Source: Paralichthys olivaceus
Lineage: Eukaryota; Chordata; Actinopteri; Pleuronectiformes; Paralichthyidae
Direction of reading: 5' to 3'
Length of the DNA stretch: 64,000 nucleotides
Assembly: GCF_024713975.1 (NCBI RefSeq)
Contig: NC_091096.1
Coordinates: forward strand, 18,567,458-18,631,457
Position 1 is the stretch's first letter, and every line of letters begins with the position of its first letter. The notes under the pieces are model-generated. The model did no database searches, was not told the origin of the DNA, and saw only the letters and a program-made list of their open reading frames with translations. This document shows, piece after piece, positions 21,601 through 34,200 of the stretch. Position numbers and translations under genes: made by a program.

Positions 21601-24593
21601 TTGGAAGAGTCAGTGGCTTTCTTCAGTGTACTCAAAGTGTTGATTCACAGACAATGTGACTGACACTCAAGTGCACCTCTGCCAAGGCCCAACAGTCCTC
21701 TAATGAAACCACATTTAAATTCACTAGATCCAGAATCTTTATTTGGATCTGCAGTAAATTATATGCACTGATAAATACTAGTCACCTAAGAATGCCTTAT
21801 CTTTTCATCAAAATCCATGAAATACGCTCTGAAAATGTTGAAAAACAGCTTATCTCACATGTCAAAGTAAAAAAATTGAGATGAAAACATAAAAAAGAAT
21901 CCAGTATATGATAGAAACCATTAAATCAGAGAGGTATGATGCTTCATTAATCAAGACTGTTGTTGTGTATCCTAGCTGCAATGATGCAGTGGAGGCCCTG
22001 AGGTCTGATCTGAGCAGAGACACTGACTTGAGTTTAAAAAAACAGCAACCTGATCCTGCATCAAGAGAAGCTGCTGACCGACACTCTTCACTTCCTCTGT
22101 GGTTTGGATCGTCCCTTGTCCCAAGATGTCCTCCAGCTCTGAGACCGCATTGCAATCTGGGTAAAAAGGTTTTTTTAACTTTAAGCCATTGATAGAAGAG
22201 ATGTACCTTATACTCTGTAACATAAATCTAATGCACAAACATACAGCTGTAGCAGGTGATGCATTACATAACTGTGCATGTTGACATGCTTCGATCCCTG
22301 TAAAGAGATTTGAGGGAATTAAGCAGGAATGTGCCCCCTTACCCAAAATAGAAGCATAAAGAAACATATGATGCCAAACCACATCATTTCAATCTCTAAA
22401 ATCACTTTTAGTATCCAAATGTAAACAAAGGCCTTACTGTGCAGACACATAACAGTAAAGTAGTGAAGTTGTACAAACCTCAATCACTATAGCAGGCACT
22501 TCACACACACTGTGGACTAATGTCATCAGCTGTCCCTGAGGGGCCCCCTCTCAGTTTGAGGCCCCAGACGACTGCCTGCTTTGCTTACTCTTACGTACCT
22601 GGAGGTATTGAGTAACATTTCCAGGGGATTGAAGATGTTTATTTACCATTTGTTCCTGGGCTCTCTCCAGTTCTGATGCAGTCTAAAGCCATTTGAGAGA
22701 CCTCGTACTCCCTCACTCTGTCTTGGAGCAAAGACAAACTTGACTCATATTCACATGACCTGAAATGTGGAAGAAAATAATCCTAATGATAATTATGTTT
22801 CAGACAATGAAAGGAATAAAGAAAACATAAAAGTTGTACTGGCTTTGGTTATTCCAACTACCAAGAATCAATATATTATTTGCTCCCATGAGATCTAACC
22901 GCTTTTGGTCAGCGGTCTTATCCTCTCTGTTATTACTGTCTTCTCGAGTCATTTGTAGATGGTCCAGTTTGTCTCTGGCTTCAACCAGAGCAACCCGGTT
23001 CTCCTCAATCATCTGGTCCAGAAGAGCTCTGGTCTCAATCACTGCACTGCAGATTACATGAGCCTTGAAAGACAAAACAAAGCAGTTGTTGGGTACCAGC
23101 AGAAGAAAGTCACCAAACTGATGACTAAGAGAACAGAATGAAGTTCACACTTGAGCAATGCAGAGAATGTCATGTTGAGAAGAGCTCAATGTGCAGGTTC
23201 ACAGTTGTGTATGTACCTTGTGTATGAGAGTGGGGAGCAGAACACTGCATGGTGGCTGAGGAAGAGGAGGGCCGGGGCTCCTCTCTGCCTCCAGCAGCTC
23301 AGTGATCTCTCTCTCCCTCTGGTACAAACTCTCCTTTAACTCCTCCAGACGGGCTTTAGCCCCCTCCAGTGGCACATCTGACTTACTGCAATCCTGCAAA
23401 TACAAGCAGTGCAAAGGGTCAGAACACCCAAGTCACAAAAACATATTTATCCCCACTGAGGAGGTCATGTTTTCACCTGCGTCTGTCTGTTTGTTGGTTT
23501 GTTTGGCTGGGTTTAGGAAGAACCCAATGGATTTAACCAAACCCCTGGGTATATTTCAAATAATAGTTTATTTTTCAAAAAATATGATGCTGGCTAATCA
23601 TTTTCACAGAAATACCATATGTTTCTAATCTTTTCTGAGATATAAACAGATTGTCATTGTAACTAACCCCAACCCACCTCAGTCTGTTGTACTTTGTTCT
23701 CTGAGCTTGCACCTTCCTCTTTGGCTTCCTGCTGCTCCTGGGATGATGCCATCAACATTTCTTGGACTTTGCCTATTTCCTGTCGGGCCATTTGCAGTTC
23801 CTGTAGTGCTGTTCAGTGTCACAGAGCATTAATAAAGGGTGTAATATGGTTACACATGCTTATGAATACATGCAAACTCACTGGAGGTCTGGTGGCTGTG
23901 CAGGGCGTCCAGCCTGGTGGAGAACAGTTCCAGCATTTTGCTCTAACGAAAAAGAAAGGCAGCGACTGTGTAATAAATATGAAATGAAGCGGAACAGCAT
24001 GACTGTTACAGTCACTGTATTATGGCCAGAAGAGGGTGCTCCATTCCTATTCTACCTTTTCTCTGTGCCACTGCAGAGCCTCCTCTTTACTCCTCCTCTT
24101 CTCAGCTCTCTGCTCCTCCAGCAGCTGCTCCTTCTGAGCAGTCAGGGCCTGCAGCAGACACAGAAATCCCAAAATTACTGTTTGATATTCCCTCTAAAAT
24201 GACTGCAGTGTGCATTGAAGCATCGCTGAGGAATAAATTTTGAAAAAGAAAGAGTTTGATTGATTACTGTGTATGTCAAGGGTATGTCCAGGAAGAACAG
24301 TGTACCACAAGAGAGCTGCAGGAGTTGAGCCAGATATTTGTGTAACAGGGAGAGAAGAACATGACGTTGGTTTGAGTCTTGAGACTTAAGTAAGAGAGAC
24401 ATTAAAGGAGAGATGGACAGCGACACTGACCACAACTCGCTTGTCCCACTCAGAGTTCTTCTTCTCCACCTTCTCCTGGTACAGGCCCAGGATTCTCCGC
24501 AGGGTGTTTAATTTGTTCTGGAAATGAGATCTGACCTTCTGCACTGTCCATTCCTGATAACACAGCATCATTTCCATCACTGTCATGCACGCA

Positions 24594-24674
<81 letters not shown>

Positions 24675-27438
24675 GATTCTCTCGTGCTGTGATCTGGAAG
24701 TTCTCCTCCAGCTCTTTCACCATGTCCAAGTGTCTTCTCTTCATTGCTTCCATGTCCCCGGCTATCTGAGGGTGAACACAGAATGCATGAACCTCACATA
24801 CACAAAATACGTCCTGGTACTGTTCAGATGCCTTCAGGGCTGTGGTTGCAGCATCAGTGCATGTGAGTGTGAGCGAGAACACAACAACAACTTCACTGTG
24901 TGTCTGCATGCCCTCTCACTGAACAACTAGACAGAGCCTGTAATCACATGTCTGACTAACATTTCTACTTTCACAAGATGAAATACTTGTTATTTTATCT
25001 GCTCTCAGTATTTTGTTGGGTAAATTTCAGATGCTTAGCTAAATTTTTCAGATGACATAATGTAATATTAATAAATTGATTCTACTCTTAATATAAATAC
25101 ACTGATGTGTGGGACAGTATTTGTTGTGTGATCTTTAGTTCACCTGAGTGATGCAGAGTTCAGCTGACTCATACGGGATGTACATCTTGATATGTGGTGA
25201 TCTCTCAGCTTCTGTTGCCTGACGCACATCACTGCTGTCTGACAGCTGAGAGTCTGAGGAGCCTGGAGAAATAACCATTCACTGCACAACCATGGAAATT
25301 AACTATAGTGTAGAAAGGTTATACTTTAATACTATTACAAAAAGTATTGTCTGGTTGGGGCCCTCATCATGTTCCAGTCTCTGCCCATTTTATCAAACAT
25401 TTTTTAAGATGAAGAAGATTTAGTAGACACATTATTTTACACCACCTTGGTTGACCTCTTCTCGAGGGTGTTTCCGTCGATCTATGCTGATCCAGCGCCT
25501 GAATGCAGCCCACCTCTTCATCCACAGAGGTTTGTCAAGAGCAACAGCTTGAACATTTAAGCAAACGTTGGTGGACAGATTCTGTTATTATGTACAATGT
25601 TATAAATGTTCTGTGTGATAATACATTTTACATCATACTCATGAGTAATAAAAACTTGTAGAGCTCTATATCAATTTAACAAATGTGTCATGTGTGTGTG
25701 TCATGTGTGTGTGTCAGATCATCGCTGCTTATTATCTAAAGTCAACTAAGCAATTTTTAAAACTGATTCCATCAAGTGTTTCAACTTGCTTCATTCAGTT
25801 TTTCCTCTAAAAAACTTAATTTATAATGTTTTTAAAATCAGTTTATTGCACTAGGACATATGCATTGATTGCAAACAATAAAGCACATATACTTCAGTAA
25901 AACAGTTAACATTTTATTTATTAGATTTATAACAGGTTTTACATCCTTTATTTTTTAAGATACATTCATTCAAATAATCAAATAATGTCAGTAGTTCAAT
26001 TATTTAGTATTATTTAGGCCCTGTTTATTTTCATTTTCAAATGAATCCATCCCTGTTCGTAAGTTTTTCGGAAATCCCAGCATGGTGTCTGAATATTTCA
26101 TAACTCTTTTGTCTTATCCCGCCCTCACCCCCGTGTTTCGTCATACAGGAATGAGGGTGTGTTGTCATGCTGTTACTTTCCTCCCAGAAACACCTTTCAG
26201 TGGAGAGATAGAAATCACATCAGGAATTAAAGAGAAGACATGGTTGAATAATAAAAAAGAAAACATTCAGGTTATCTGCTGCACAAGCTCAAGAGCAGGT
26301 AGAGTGTCACTGGAAACATAGTTGAAACTTTATGACGTTTAATGAAGGGTTTATTAATCAGAGGATTGGTTGTAATCATTGGCTCATTTATTTTGAGTAA
26401 GAGATGCAAGCTTCAGTTTATGTCTCAGTGTTTGCATGAATGTGTGCGTGAGAACGGCGGTGCAGGCCTGACCTGCTGTGTTGTCATCATACTGGTTCAA
26501 CTGTGTGTTTTGGATTAAAGGACATGGCCTCTCGTCCTTCAGCTCTGGTACGCTGCCTGGTAAAACCTCCAGCACATGTGGGGCCACTGGGACCTGTGTA
26601 GGCCGCCAGGACACCAGAGGGTCCTCAGGACCGGTGGACGTGTTTGTTGTCTCCCAGGCACCTGAGAGAGGAAAAATTACTTTCAGATGATGAACATGAT
26701 GTGAAAAATCAAAATCTAATATCCAGACAGACAAAGATATTAGGAACTGGGGATGATCTTTAAACAGCTTGATGGAGGACAGATAACTTTCAGGCAACAA
26801 AAACATCTGGATGGAAGATGGTAGACCTCACAGTGACATAACCGAGGCCTGAAGCCAGTCTTCCCATATAGAAACCCACTGACCTCTGCATGCAGACCAT
26901 GCGACTACAAATGCATGTATGGAAAGTCTTATATCACAGAAAACATTTCCAATTGATTCTTCTGCAATTGAAGAAAAGGGTGAAATATTGTAGTTATCTA
27001 ACATGTGTTTGAAGGTGTGTTGGAGTCTGGTCCTGACAGGCCATCATGTCCAGATCTCACACCAGACGCTGCCAAGAACTGTGTGGTGTGTTGGTTCTGA
27101 TACACTCACTGCTCCACTGCTTCACAAGAGAGGCAGCCATGCAGCTGAAATATTTAAGCCTGGTCTAACTTCACCTGTCTGCCTGCAACACATTCATCAC
27201 ACAGAGCAGCTCCAGCTAAACAAAGTCCAATATCTGCTGCAGAAATGAACACAAGAATGTCAACACCATCCTGCAGATGAACCCATTGCTGATGTGTGAG
27301 GTGTTTGTAAGATGTTAGTTGTGTCTCACACTCACGTTGCTTGCCTGCAGGAGCCACAGAGTGATGTCTCCCGACTTTCTTTCCCAGGAAGGTCAGTGAA
27401 CATGATCCACTCTCAGCTCCAGGAGAGTTCAGGTACAT
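18460..27438 (-). CDS. C-terminal-motor kinesin-14, KCBP/kinesin-C type
   Basis: Minus-end-directed microtubule motor. Exons in transcript order: 27438-27336, 26661-26473, 25547-25446, 25262-25144, 24765-24673, 24553-24431, 24148-24056, 23942-23882, 23808-23678, 23393-23217, (23124-23114), 23046-22900, 22759-22647, 22156-22050, 21496-21397, 21302-21110, 20888-20708, 20600-20363, 19803-19643, 19548-19444, 19046-18949, 18856-18778, 18510-18460. Total 2775 nt, 924 aa. An N-terminal basic and low-complexity part (to about 210) is followed by a long coiled coil (about 210-550). The motor starts [11 protein letters not shown] (about 557), with P-loop GQTGSGKT (about 638), switch I SSRSH (about 766) and switch II DLAGSE (about 796), and a short acidic tail ending EEEDV. 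The motor before its tail reads like plant KCBP ([34 protein letters not shown]). No MyTH4-FERM domain is seen. The 11-nt microexon is inferred because its neighbours do not join in phase without it. Confidence 0.9.
21660..21785 (-). repeat. dispersed repeat family B, inverted copy in a kinesin intron
   Basis: The reverse complement reads GCAGATCCAAATAAAGATTC, GATCTAGTGAATTTAAATGTGG, then GGACTGTTGGGCCTTGGCAGAGG. It parallels the 3' half of the copy at 45430-45515. Confidence 0.65.
23450..23545 (+). repeat. dispersed repeat family B, 5' fragment in a kinesin intron
   Basis: GAGGTCATGTTTTCACCTGCGT, then TTTGTTGGTTTGTTTGGC and GGAAGAACCCAATGGATTT, match the 5' portion of family B. The middle of the unit is missing or degraded. 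Confidence 0.45.
24595..24672. repeat. (CA)39 microsatellite abutting a kinesin splice donor
   Basis: Pure dinucleotide run. On the transcribed minus strand it reads (GT)n starting immediately after exon 24765-24673 (GAATCAG|gtgtgt), so the splice donor is the first GT of the microsatellite. Confidence 0.97.
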
Positions 27439-27494
27439 TGTGTGTATAATTGTGCTTCCCCTGTCACTACTTTTCTCGTGTCTGCTATTTGAAT

Positions 27495-28256
27495 CTGCAG
27501 GAGGAAATATAATTAATATTGGTTTGAAGCCAAACAGATCAAAGATAGATGAATACAATTGAAAATCCCAGAATATTTTCTTCTATATCATGAACTCTTG
27601 CTCAACCCTCAAACTGTTTGCAGATGTCAGAAAGCTCACACAGCAGATTCGTTCAGGGAGTGTCATCTTTTTGTCAGAACCAAGCTAAAATAAGCTATGA
27701 GCTTCACTACAGGAAATACTGAAAATCCCAAAGTTCCTCTGATTTCACTGTGCTATAAAGAACAAATCTTACATGTTTGTATGATCTGGCACAATGCCAC
27801 AGTAAAGTTATTTCAATTGCCTGGAAAATGAGCAGAAATATATGAAACCATCAGAAAACACATGAGAGAAGTAAACTGGGCAGTAAAAGAGTTACCTGGC
27901 CTTGGAACAGATCAGGTCCCTCCTGTGTGATTCAGTGCAGTTGGAGTGCTGCTATGCTGACGAGGACACGTCGGTCCTGATCTCTAAGGGGAACCAAACT
28001 CTCAACCGTCTTTAAATATTAAACCTGTGCAGATGGAGTTTCACCAGGTACAAGCTTAAACCCCACGTAGCCTGCTAGCAAAGAGATGCCCCAAACAGTC
28101 CTCAGGTTTCCCATGTGTAAGATAGAGATTGTAACTAGATGCTTACTCATACATACTGACACACGCGTGCTGGTCACACACACTCATTTCACCCAGTCTG
28201 TTTGTTTACCTGGGCACCCCACACTTTCCTCAACTGCTCTGGTGAAGGGTATGAGC
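27495..28256 (-). promoter_or_regulatory. probable 5' noncoding exons of the kinesin gene
   Basis: The exon with the start codon begins at 27494 after a tctgcag acceptor. Upstream, a block ending CCAAGGCCAG|gtaact at about 27896 and another at 28256-28213 (acceptor tatttcag, donor GTGCCCAG|gtaaac) look like untranslated exons. In the frame needed to enter the coding exon the first of these has an in-frame TGA and no ATG, so ATG at 27438 is the first usable start. The transcription start is not located. Confidence 0.35.
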
Positions 28257-28259
28257 CTG

Positions 28260-30530
28260 AAATAGGTCAACAACATTCAAACGTATTGGGATATTGCTTA
28301 TATGTGAGTTTGTTGTTGTCATAATTGGATACCTTGGCCCATAAAAGATAAAAACCAAACACAAGTCTACTCAAAAGTACTGCTCACAAAACAGGATATT
28401 AACTCAATCAACTGACCTTAAAAAATGAGACAACAGGGAGACATATAAACTGGCTGATCAAACCATTTGGAAATCATAGGCAGGAAACAAAATAGACAAC
28501 AACTTCAACTTCATATAAAGAAACCCCATTCTGCCCCCTTGAAATGCAACACTTGGTTTGACCCATTTAATGGGGCCTCTGTATTTAAACAGACTCCACC
28601 CTCAGACACTTTTTTGTCCAAACCAGGAAGGAGGACAGGCACATCATTAAAACCAAAAAAAATGTTTATTAACTGATGTGACTACAAAGAAAATAATAAA
28701 ACTTGTGATAATGATGTGAATGTGTGAGACCATCAACCTAAATTAAATCCAATGTAATGAGTGGGATAACAGAATGAATTTTACATTGTATTTAACATGT
28801 GTGGCTGTAATACGACCATCGCAGTTGGAGAAGAAACCATCTGGTTTATAGATAGAATAGATTTGCTACAGTGGTAGGTCCATATACATCCTAAAAAATC
28901 TATTTCATGGTCTTAAATGTAAGCTACTCTCTGTCCTCTTGTTCTTGGCCAAGCACCTCTGAGAATTGACTTTCTCTTTTCTTAGACTAGGATACTCATT
29001 TGGAACATTTGGCTGAGCACCTTGCTTAAAGATAAATCCAGATATGATGCCACTTTAATGAAAATACAGCTTTGCCTCCTCCTTCCTTTTTCAAATCCAA
29101 ATGTGCCCTGACAGTATAGTAGTGTCACATTCAAATTCTGCAAGCTCTGCGAATAAAAAATGACGCAATTACAAACAAATGCACAAGTTGCAACAGGTAA
29201 AAGTGTGTCTTAATTTTGGAAGTCCGTAACACCATCTTCAGTCAAATGTGTCATCATCCTGGCTGTTAATCTCAGCCACACACTCACATGAGCTCAGTCT
29301 GCAGATGGCGTCAGGCCCTGGCTGTAGAGTCATGACATCATGCCACACCTTGGAGAAAGTCATTACCTGCCCACACTAAAACTACACTCTTCTCAGGAAT
29401 GTTCAGGCGTTCTATGTGTACTTCCTCCTACAGGACAGATAACAGATGGATATACAATGAGCTATGGATTGATTTGAGGCCTCGCCCCCTGATGACAATT
29501 TTGCAAAGGGAGAAACACTGCAGCAGAAATGTCAAACGAACAATACACATACTTCACTCTTTCTTCTGTCAACATGAAACTGTTGATTATGCTGTGGACA
29601 CATAATCCATCCCAGCAGTGAACACATAACCTGTGGAACAGATGAAAACACCTGCATGTGTGTTCTCACTGTCCAGAACTGTACGTTTAGAGAGTTACTT
29701 TACATTTCTGCTTTACTGTCCATTATATCATAACCCTAGACACAGGCCTTTCTGTAAAGAGTCTGCAGAAGGTCTGATGACTGTAGGATTCACATCCTGT
29801 TTAAGTGTTTACTGGTTTTGTGTGAAGTGATACCAACAGTATAGGAAGCTCTTACACATTGGATTTGTTTCAGGCACAACCAGGGCCAAAGTTAAGTTTC
29901 ATGTGTTTAATGTCCACGGAAAATGATTGTGCTTTAATTTTGGTGGTTGTGACAGTCTGGCGTAGATGAAGGTGTATCTGTACTTCTGCTGTGATCAATA
30001 ATAAACTAAGAACTAAAAGAATAAACTACTACTTCTCCTACGAATATCTTAACTATTGGCTTATGCTAAAATTGTTAGAATAGCAAAATTATGCATTAGT
30101 TAAAAGACACCTTGTAATTTTACTACTAACAAGAATTTTAACTTCTTGTACAATGTTAAAATGTTGAGAGAGTTGTCTTAAATGTAAAAATGAAAGAATG
30201 GATTATAATAACGAGAGAAAATGCATCAGTCTAATAACTAATGCAGCATTAAAACCCAAGCTAAGTGCACGAGTACATTTCAGTGAATCACCCGAACACA
30301 CTGCTTCCTCATATCTATTAGAGTCTACACGTGATCTCAGTTTATATAAAACATCTTGCACTCAGTCAGCATGTGTTTCCAACTAAGCTGCAGGACTGTT
30401 CTGCTGGAGGTTCTGCTCACCGTACTTTACGCACGGCGGTGCGCTGTGGACTCTGTGGCTGCGGTTCAGTCCAATCCCCGCTGCTGAGAGCAGTGTGTGG
30501 GCTGGACCGGTCTCTAGGTGTGGTTTCTGC
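28260..30530. other. intergenic sequence between the kinesin and annexin genes
   Basis: The two genes are divergent, so this 2.3-kb region should hold both promoters. I see no exon chain, repeat with defined ends or RNA gene. Open frames of 60-70 codons lack domains. Confidence 0.5.
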
Positions 30531-30534
30531 TGTG

Positions 30535-30612
30535 TATAAATACGCTCCCTCTGTCGCTACAACACCTCCTCAACCTCAGTCACACATTCCTCCTCCTCTC
30601 CAAGGCGTAGCG
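30535..30612 (+). promoter_or_regulatory. TATA box and untranslated first exon of anxa1
   Basis: TATAAATA at 30535-30542 predicts transcription from about 30566. The short leader ends at the donor AGGCGTAGCG|gtaagt (30612/30613) and splices to the acceptor ctcctgcag at 31260, 21 nt before the ATG. Confidence 0.7.
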
Positions 30613-31281
30613 GTAAGTCATTCTCCTACCATGAAACTAAAATAATCAGATCTCCAACTTTTAATGTTTGAGAGTTTGGTGAATTATGAAGCCAGATGTT
30701 TTATTCAATAATACGTATCATCCTCAAAGTAACGATTACACCCATGAGGGTGTGGTCTGTAAAATAGCAGAAATGTTTTGTTTTTATTTACGCAGTGTTG
30801 AGCTGGTTTTGATTACGCATTGATGTCAGTGTGAGTGTAATCATAAAGAAGACTGTATGTGTAACGTTGCCTGAACCAAAGTGTAATGTACAGTATGTCT
30901 GTGTTAAGGGTGAACGTGGGTGTGGTCAGACAGTCTTTAAATATTTGCGCTCATGCAAAACTCCAATATAGAAACCTACAGTAAATATAAGTATATTTAC
31001 TCTCCAGCAGTGGATTCACATACTTTCCTCCTGTCTTTGTTTAACTTGAGAAAACTTTTCTAAAGTAGAGTCAAGAAGGAGTGGTGACAGCTTCTCCTTC
31101 GAATACAGGGAATTCACTGTGTTGACTTATCTTCAGATCATCTGCTCTGTCTCACAATAGACTTGCAGATTAATAGATCATTACATGTTGGATTAGGTAA
31201 TCATATTAAGATTACATCAGTGCTGATCATTTTCTCCTCTCTTCTCCTCTCCTCCTGCAGACAGACTCCAGCAGTCCCACC

Positions 31282-34200
31282 ATGTCTTTCATCCAAGCCC
31301 TAATGCAGCAGACAATCTATCTGGGCATGCCCGATGACTCAGTACGTAGCTCTGTGGTTCTTGTTCCAGTTGCTAAGGCCAACCACTCAGTTTTTTCCTT
31401 TTTGTCCTCGCCCCCTCTCATCCTGTGGTATGCTGGGGTGGAAAAATTTAGAGTTTAGAACGAGGGGAGGGAGAGAAGCATAGAGGATATAGAGGGAAAA
31501 GAGTGAGGTGTTGGGACGGATGGAAGGGAAAGGAGTGGTACAGAATGATAAGAGGACTGTTATTAAAGTGAAAGGGGAGTCTCGATGATAAAACATTATG
31601 TGCAATAAGAAAGATGACCAAACTTAGTCTTGTGAGTGTGTGACTCATAGAGACCGGAATTGGTGCCCCTCCCTTTATAAACTCACAAGCAGAACAAAAT
31701 GCTTCTGATTTCTTAAAGTGAACGTTTGTGAAAGTTGTGTAAGATTACCCTTCATGATTTCAGTCTGCCCTGCTGGTATTGTTCAGTTCAGTCCAACAGG
31801 GGTGTGCACAGGCACTTTACAGGAAACAGTTGTGGTTTTTAGAGACAAATCTGTCTCACATTTCCTTTTTTATGTCCTGTGAATGTCTAAAGCTGGAATA
31901 AAGATGCAGGCAATGTGTAAAAGGATAAAACCTGCTACTTGACTTTCTCAAAGAGCACTTTTATGACCTGCCCCACGCACAAGTCAAGTATTTACCAAAC
32001 ACAATAATCTGTTATGTTGCTCAGGTCCTAAGGAATGAAGGAACAGTGACCGCAGCACCTAACTTCAGCCCCAACGGAGACGCAGCAGTCCTGGATAAGG
32101 CCATCAAGGCAAAAGGTGAAGCTGAAATGATGCACACAGGAAAGCGCTTGCAGCGTGTGTGAACATGTTGTGGATTTTCACAATGTTGCTTTACCTCAAG
32201 TATGGTGGGCTAGCTTCTGTAGTGAAAACCTTAATGCCCTCTGCTGGCCAACATGCAGCATTACTTCAAACATTGTCATCTAGCAGAAAGATACCTCACA
32301 GCTCCACGAGGGCTCTCACAGTAAAGAAAATAAAAGGGTTGAATCGATAGAGATAGAATTAAGGGTTTGGTGGCCATGGCTCTTTGAGTGGTGATCAAGA
32401 CTAGAGAAGCATTTACCATTTATAATATAAGCTGAATTACTCATTTGTCTCTGTAACACATTATATGCACAATGATCAGGATTCTAATCAATATCCTGTC
32501 ATTTTTGCAGGCGTGGATGAAAACACCATCATTGAAATTCTGGTGAAAAGGAGCAACGAGCAGAGGCAGCAGATTAAAGAGGCTTACCAGCAGTCCAGTG
32601 GCAAGGTAGTGAGAGTTACACAAAGATGGTAACAGCAAGAACACAGAACACCTTTTCATATAAATATATATATATATATTGTTCCAGCACTGTTATGCAC
32701 ATGATCATCAATAACACTGGCTATTCCCTCCTAGCCTCTGGAATCAGCGCTGAAGAGCGCCCTGAAGGGAGATCTGGAGGATGTGGTGTTGGCCTTGCTG
32801 AAAACACCAGCCCAGTACGACGCCCAGCAGCTGAAACTGGCCATGAAGGTACATAAATGCAAAAAGTTGAAAAGTCACATCCTTCTGCTAAATCTGTCAT
32901 CATGTTCTTCTGTCATTCAGTTTTCTCCATAACTGCACATCTGATCGATTTCAAAACAATTGCTTTGAGTGAGCGATTGTCGAGAACACAAACTTAATCC
33001 CAACTCTCCAACTTTGATGATGGGGTAACATCACAGTAACATTTCAGCTTTGTGAGTTTTTACTCCCTTCAGGCTATTTTTATTTGTGACAATGCCATGC
33101 AGCAACAGGCTCATTTATCACTGTTAAATATAAAAACTTCCCAAACCTTCAGAAACCAAAGATACTGCAACACACCTGCTTATTTTTAACGCACAGTTAT
33201 ATCTTCTGCATATTCATGTATTGTTTTCTGCAACATCAGGGAATTTCCTGGTGAAGTGTAATTTGTATTTCTCTGCATCACTTTATCTATCCATGCATCC
33301 CTGTCTCAGGGTCTGGGCACAGACGAGAACACCCTCATTGAGATTCTGGCGTCCCGGAACAACAAAGAGATCCTGGATATAAAGAAAGTCTACAAAGAGG
33401 GTAAGTTCCAACAAATTTTAAAGTAAAAAGCTTCAGTTTCACTAAGCAAGTGTTTGGAAATGACAGGAGTTAGTGGGAAATTGGAGCCTTAGGATTAGTA
33501 AAGAAGGTGAGCACATCAGAAATTAACTCGCTGAAACATAATTTTATATTTGGAGCATTAATTTTGTAACTTTTCCCTTCATGCTTTCTGTGTTTCTTAA
33601 GAATACAAGAAGGATCTGGAGGATGACATCAGGTCTGACACCGGTGGAGAATTCAGGGCTGCTCTCCTTGCACTCTGCAAGGTGTGTGTGTGTGTGTGTG
33701 TGTGTGGCATTTGCTTTTTGCCTTACACTGTGTGTTTCATTCGGACACAAGTAGCACAAACAATTATCCAGTCACAGTACCAGGATGTCCTTATGTTCTG
33801 AGACAACATAACACTCCCTTCAAAAGCTAGTAGTTCATAGAAAATAAACATCTCACTCCCTCTTTACACACATACATTCCAACACAATGGGTTTTTTCCC
33901 GTACCAAACAGAGATGTAAACTTCACTGACGTCCCCTCAGCATGGAACGTCGTTCCACAGTTTACAGACCTTGACTCCTCGAGCACAGGGAGGTTGTTGC
34001 ACTTAGTTTGGAGCTTGTTGATTTGATTCTAAGTGATTTCGTGTCATAGGTTGTCAGGCAAATCAGCTGCTTCCAAATTTAATAGCTTAACTAATATGAA
34101 CAGATCATTGTGTTTACATTTCACTTCCTGAAGCTTTTCGTCAAATGCCTGAAGAAGTTGATTAAACTAACCTGCATGTTCAGATGTACAAGTTTAGTTC

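Noticed and set aside
22160-22640. Search for an extra kinesin exon here to explain the [12 protein letters not shown] frame
   Set aside because: A donor-like site exists near 22600 (CCTCCAG|gtacgt), but no acceptor and open frame of suitable phase precede it.
24386-24909. Open frames rich in alternating Cys-Val
   Set aside because: Translation of the (CA)n/(GT)n microsatellite joined to real kinesin exons.
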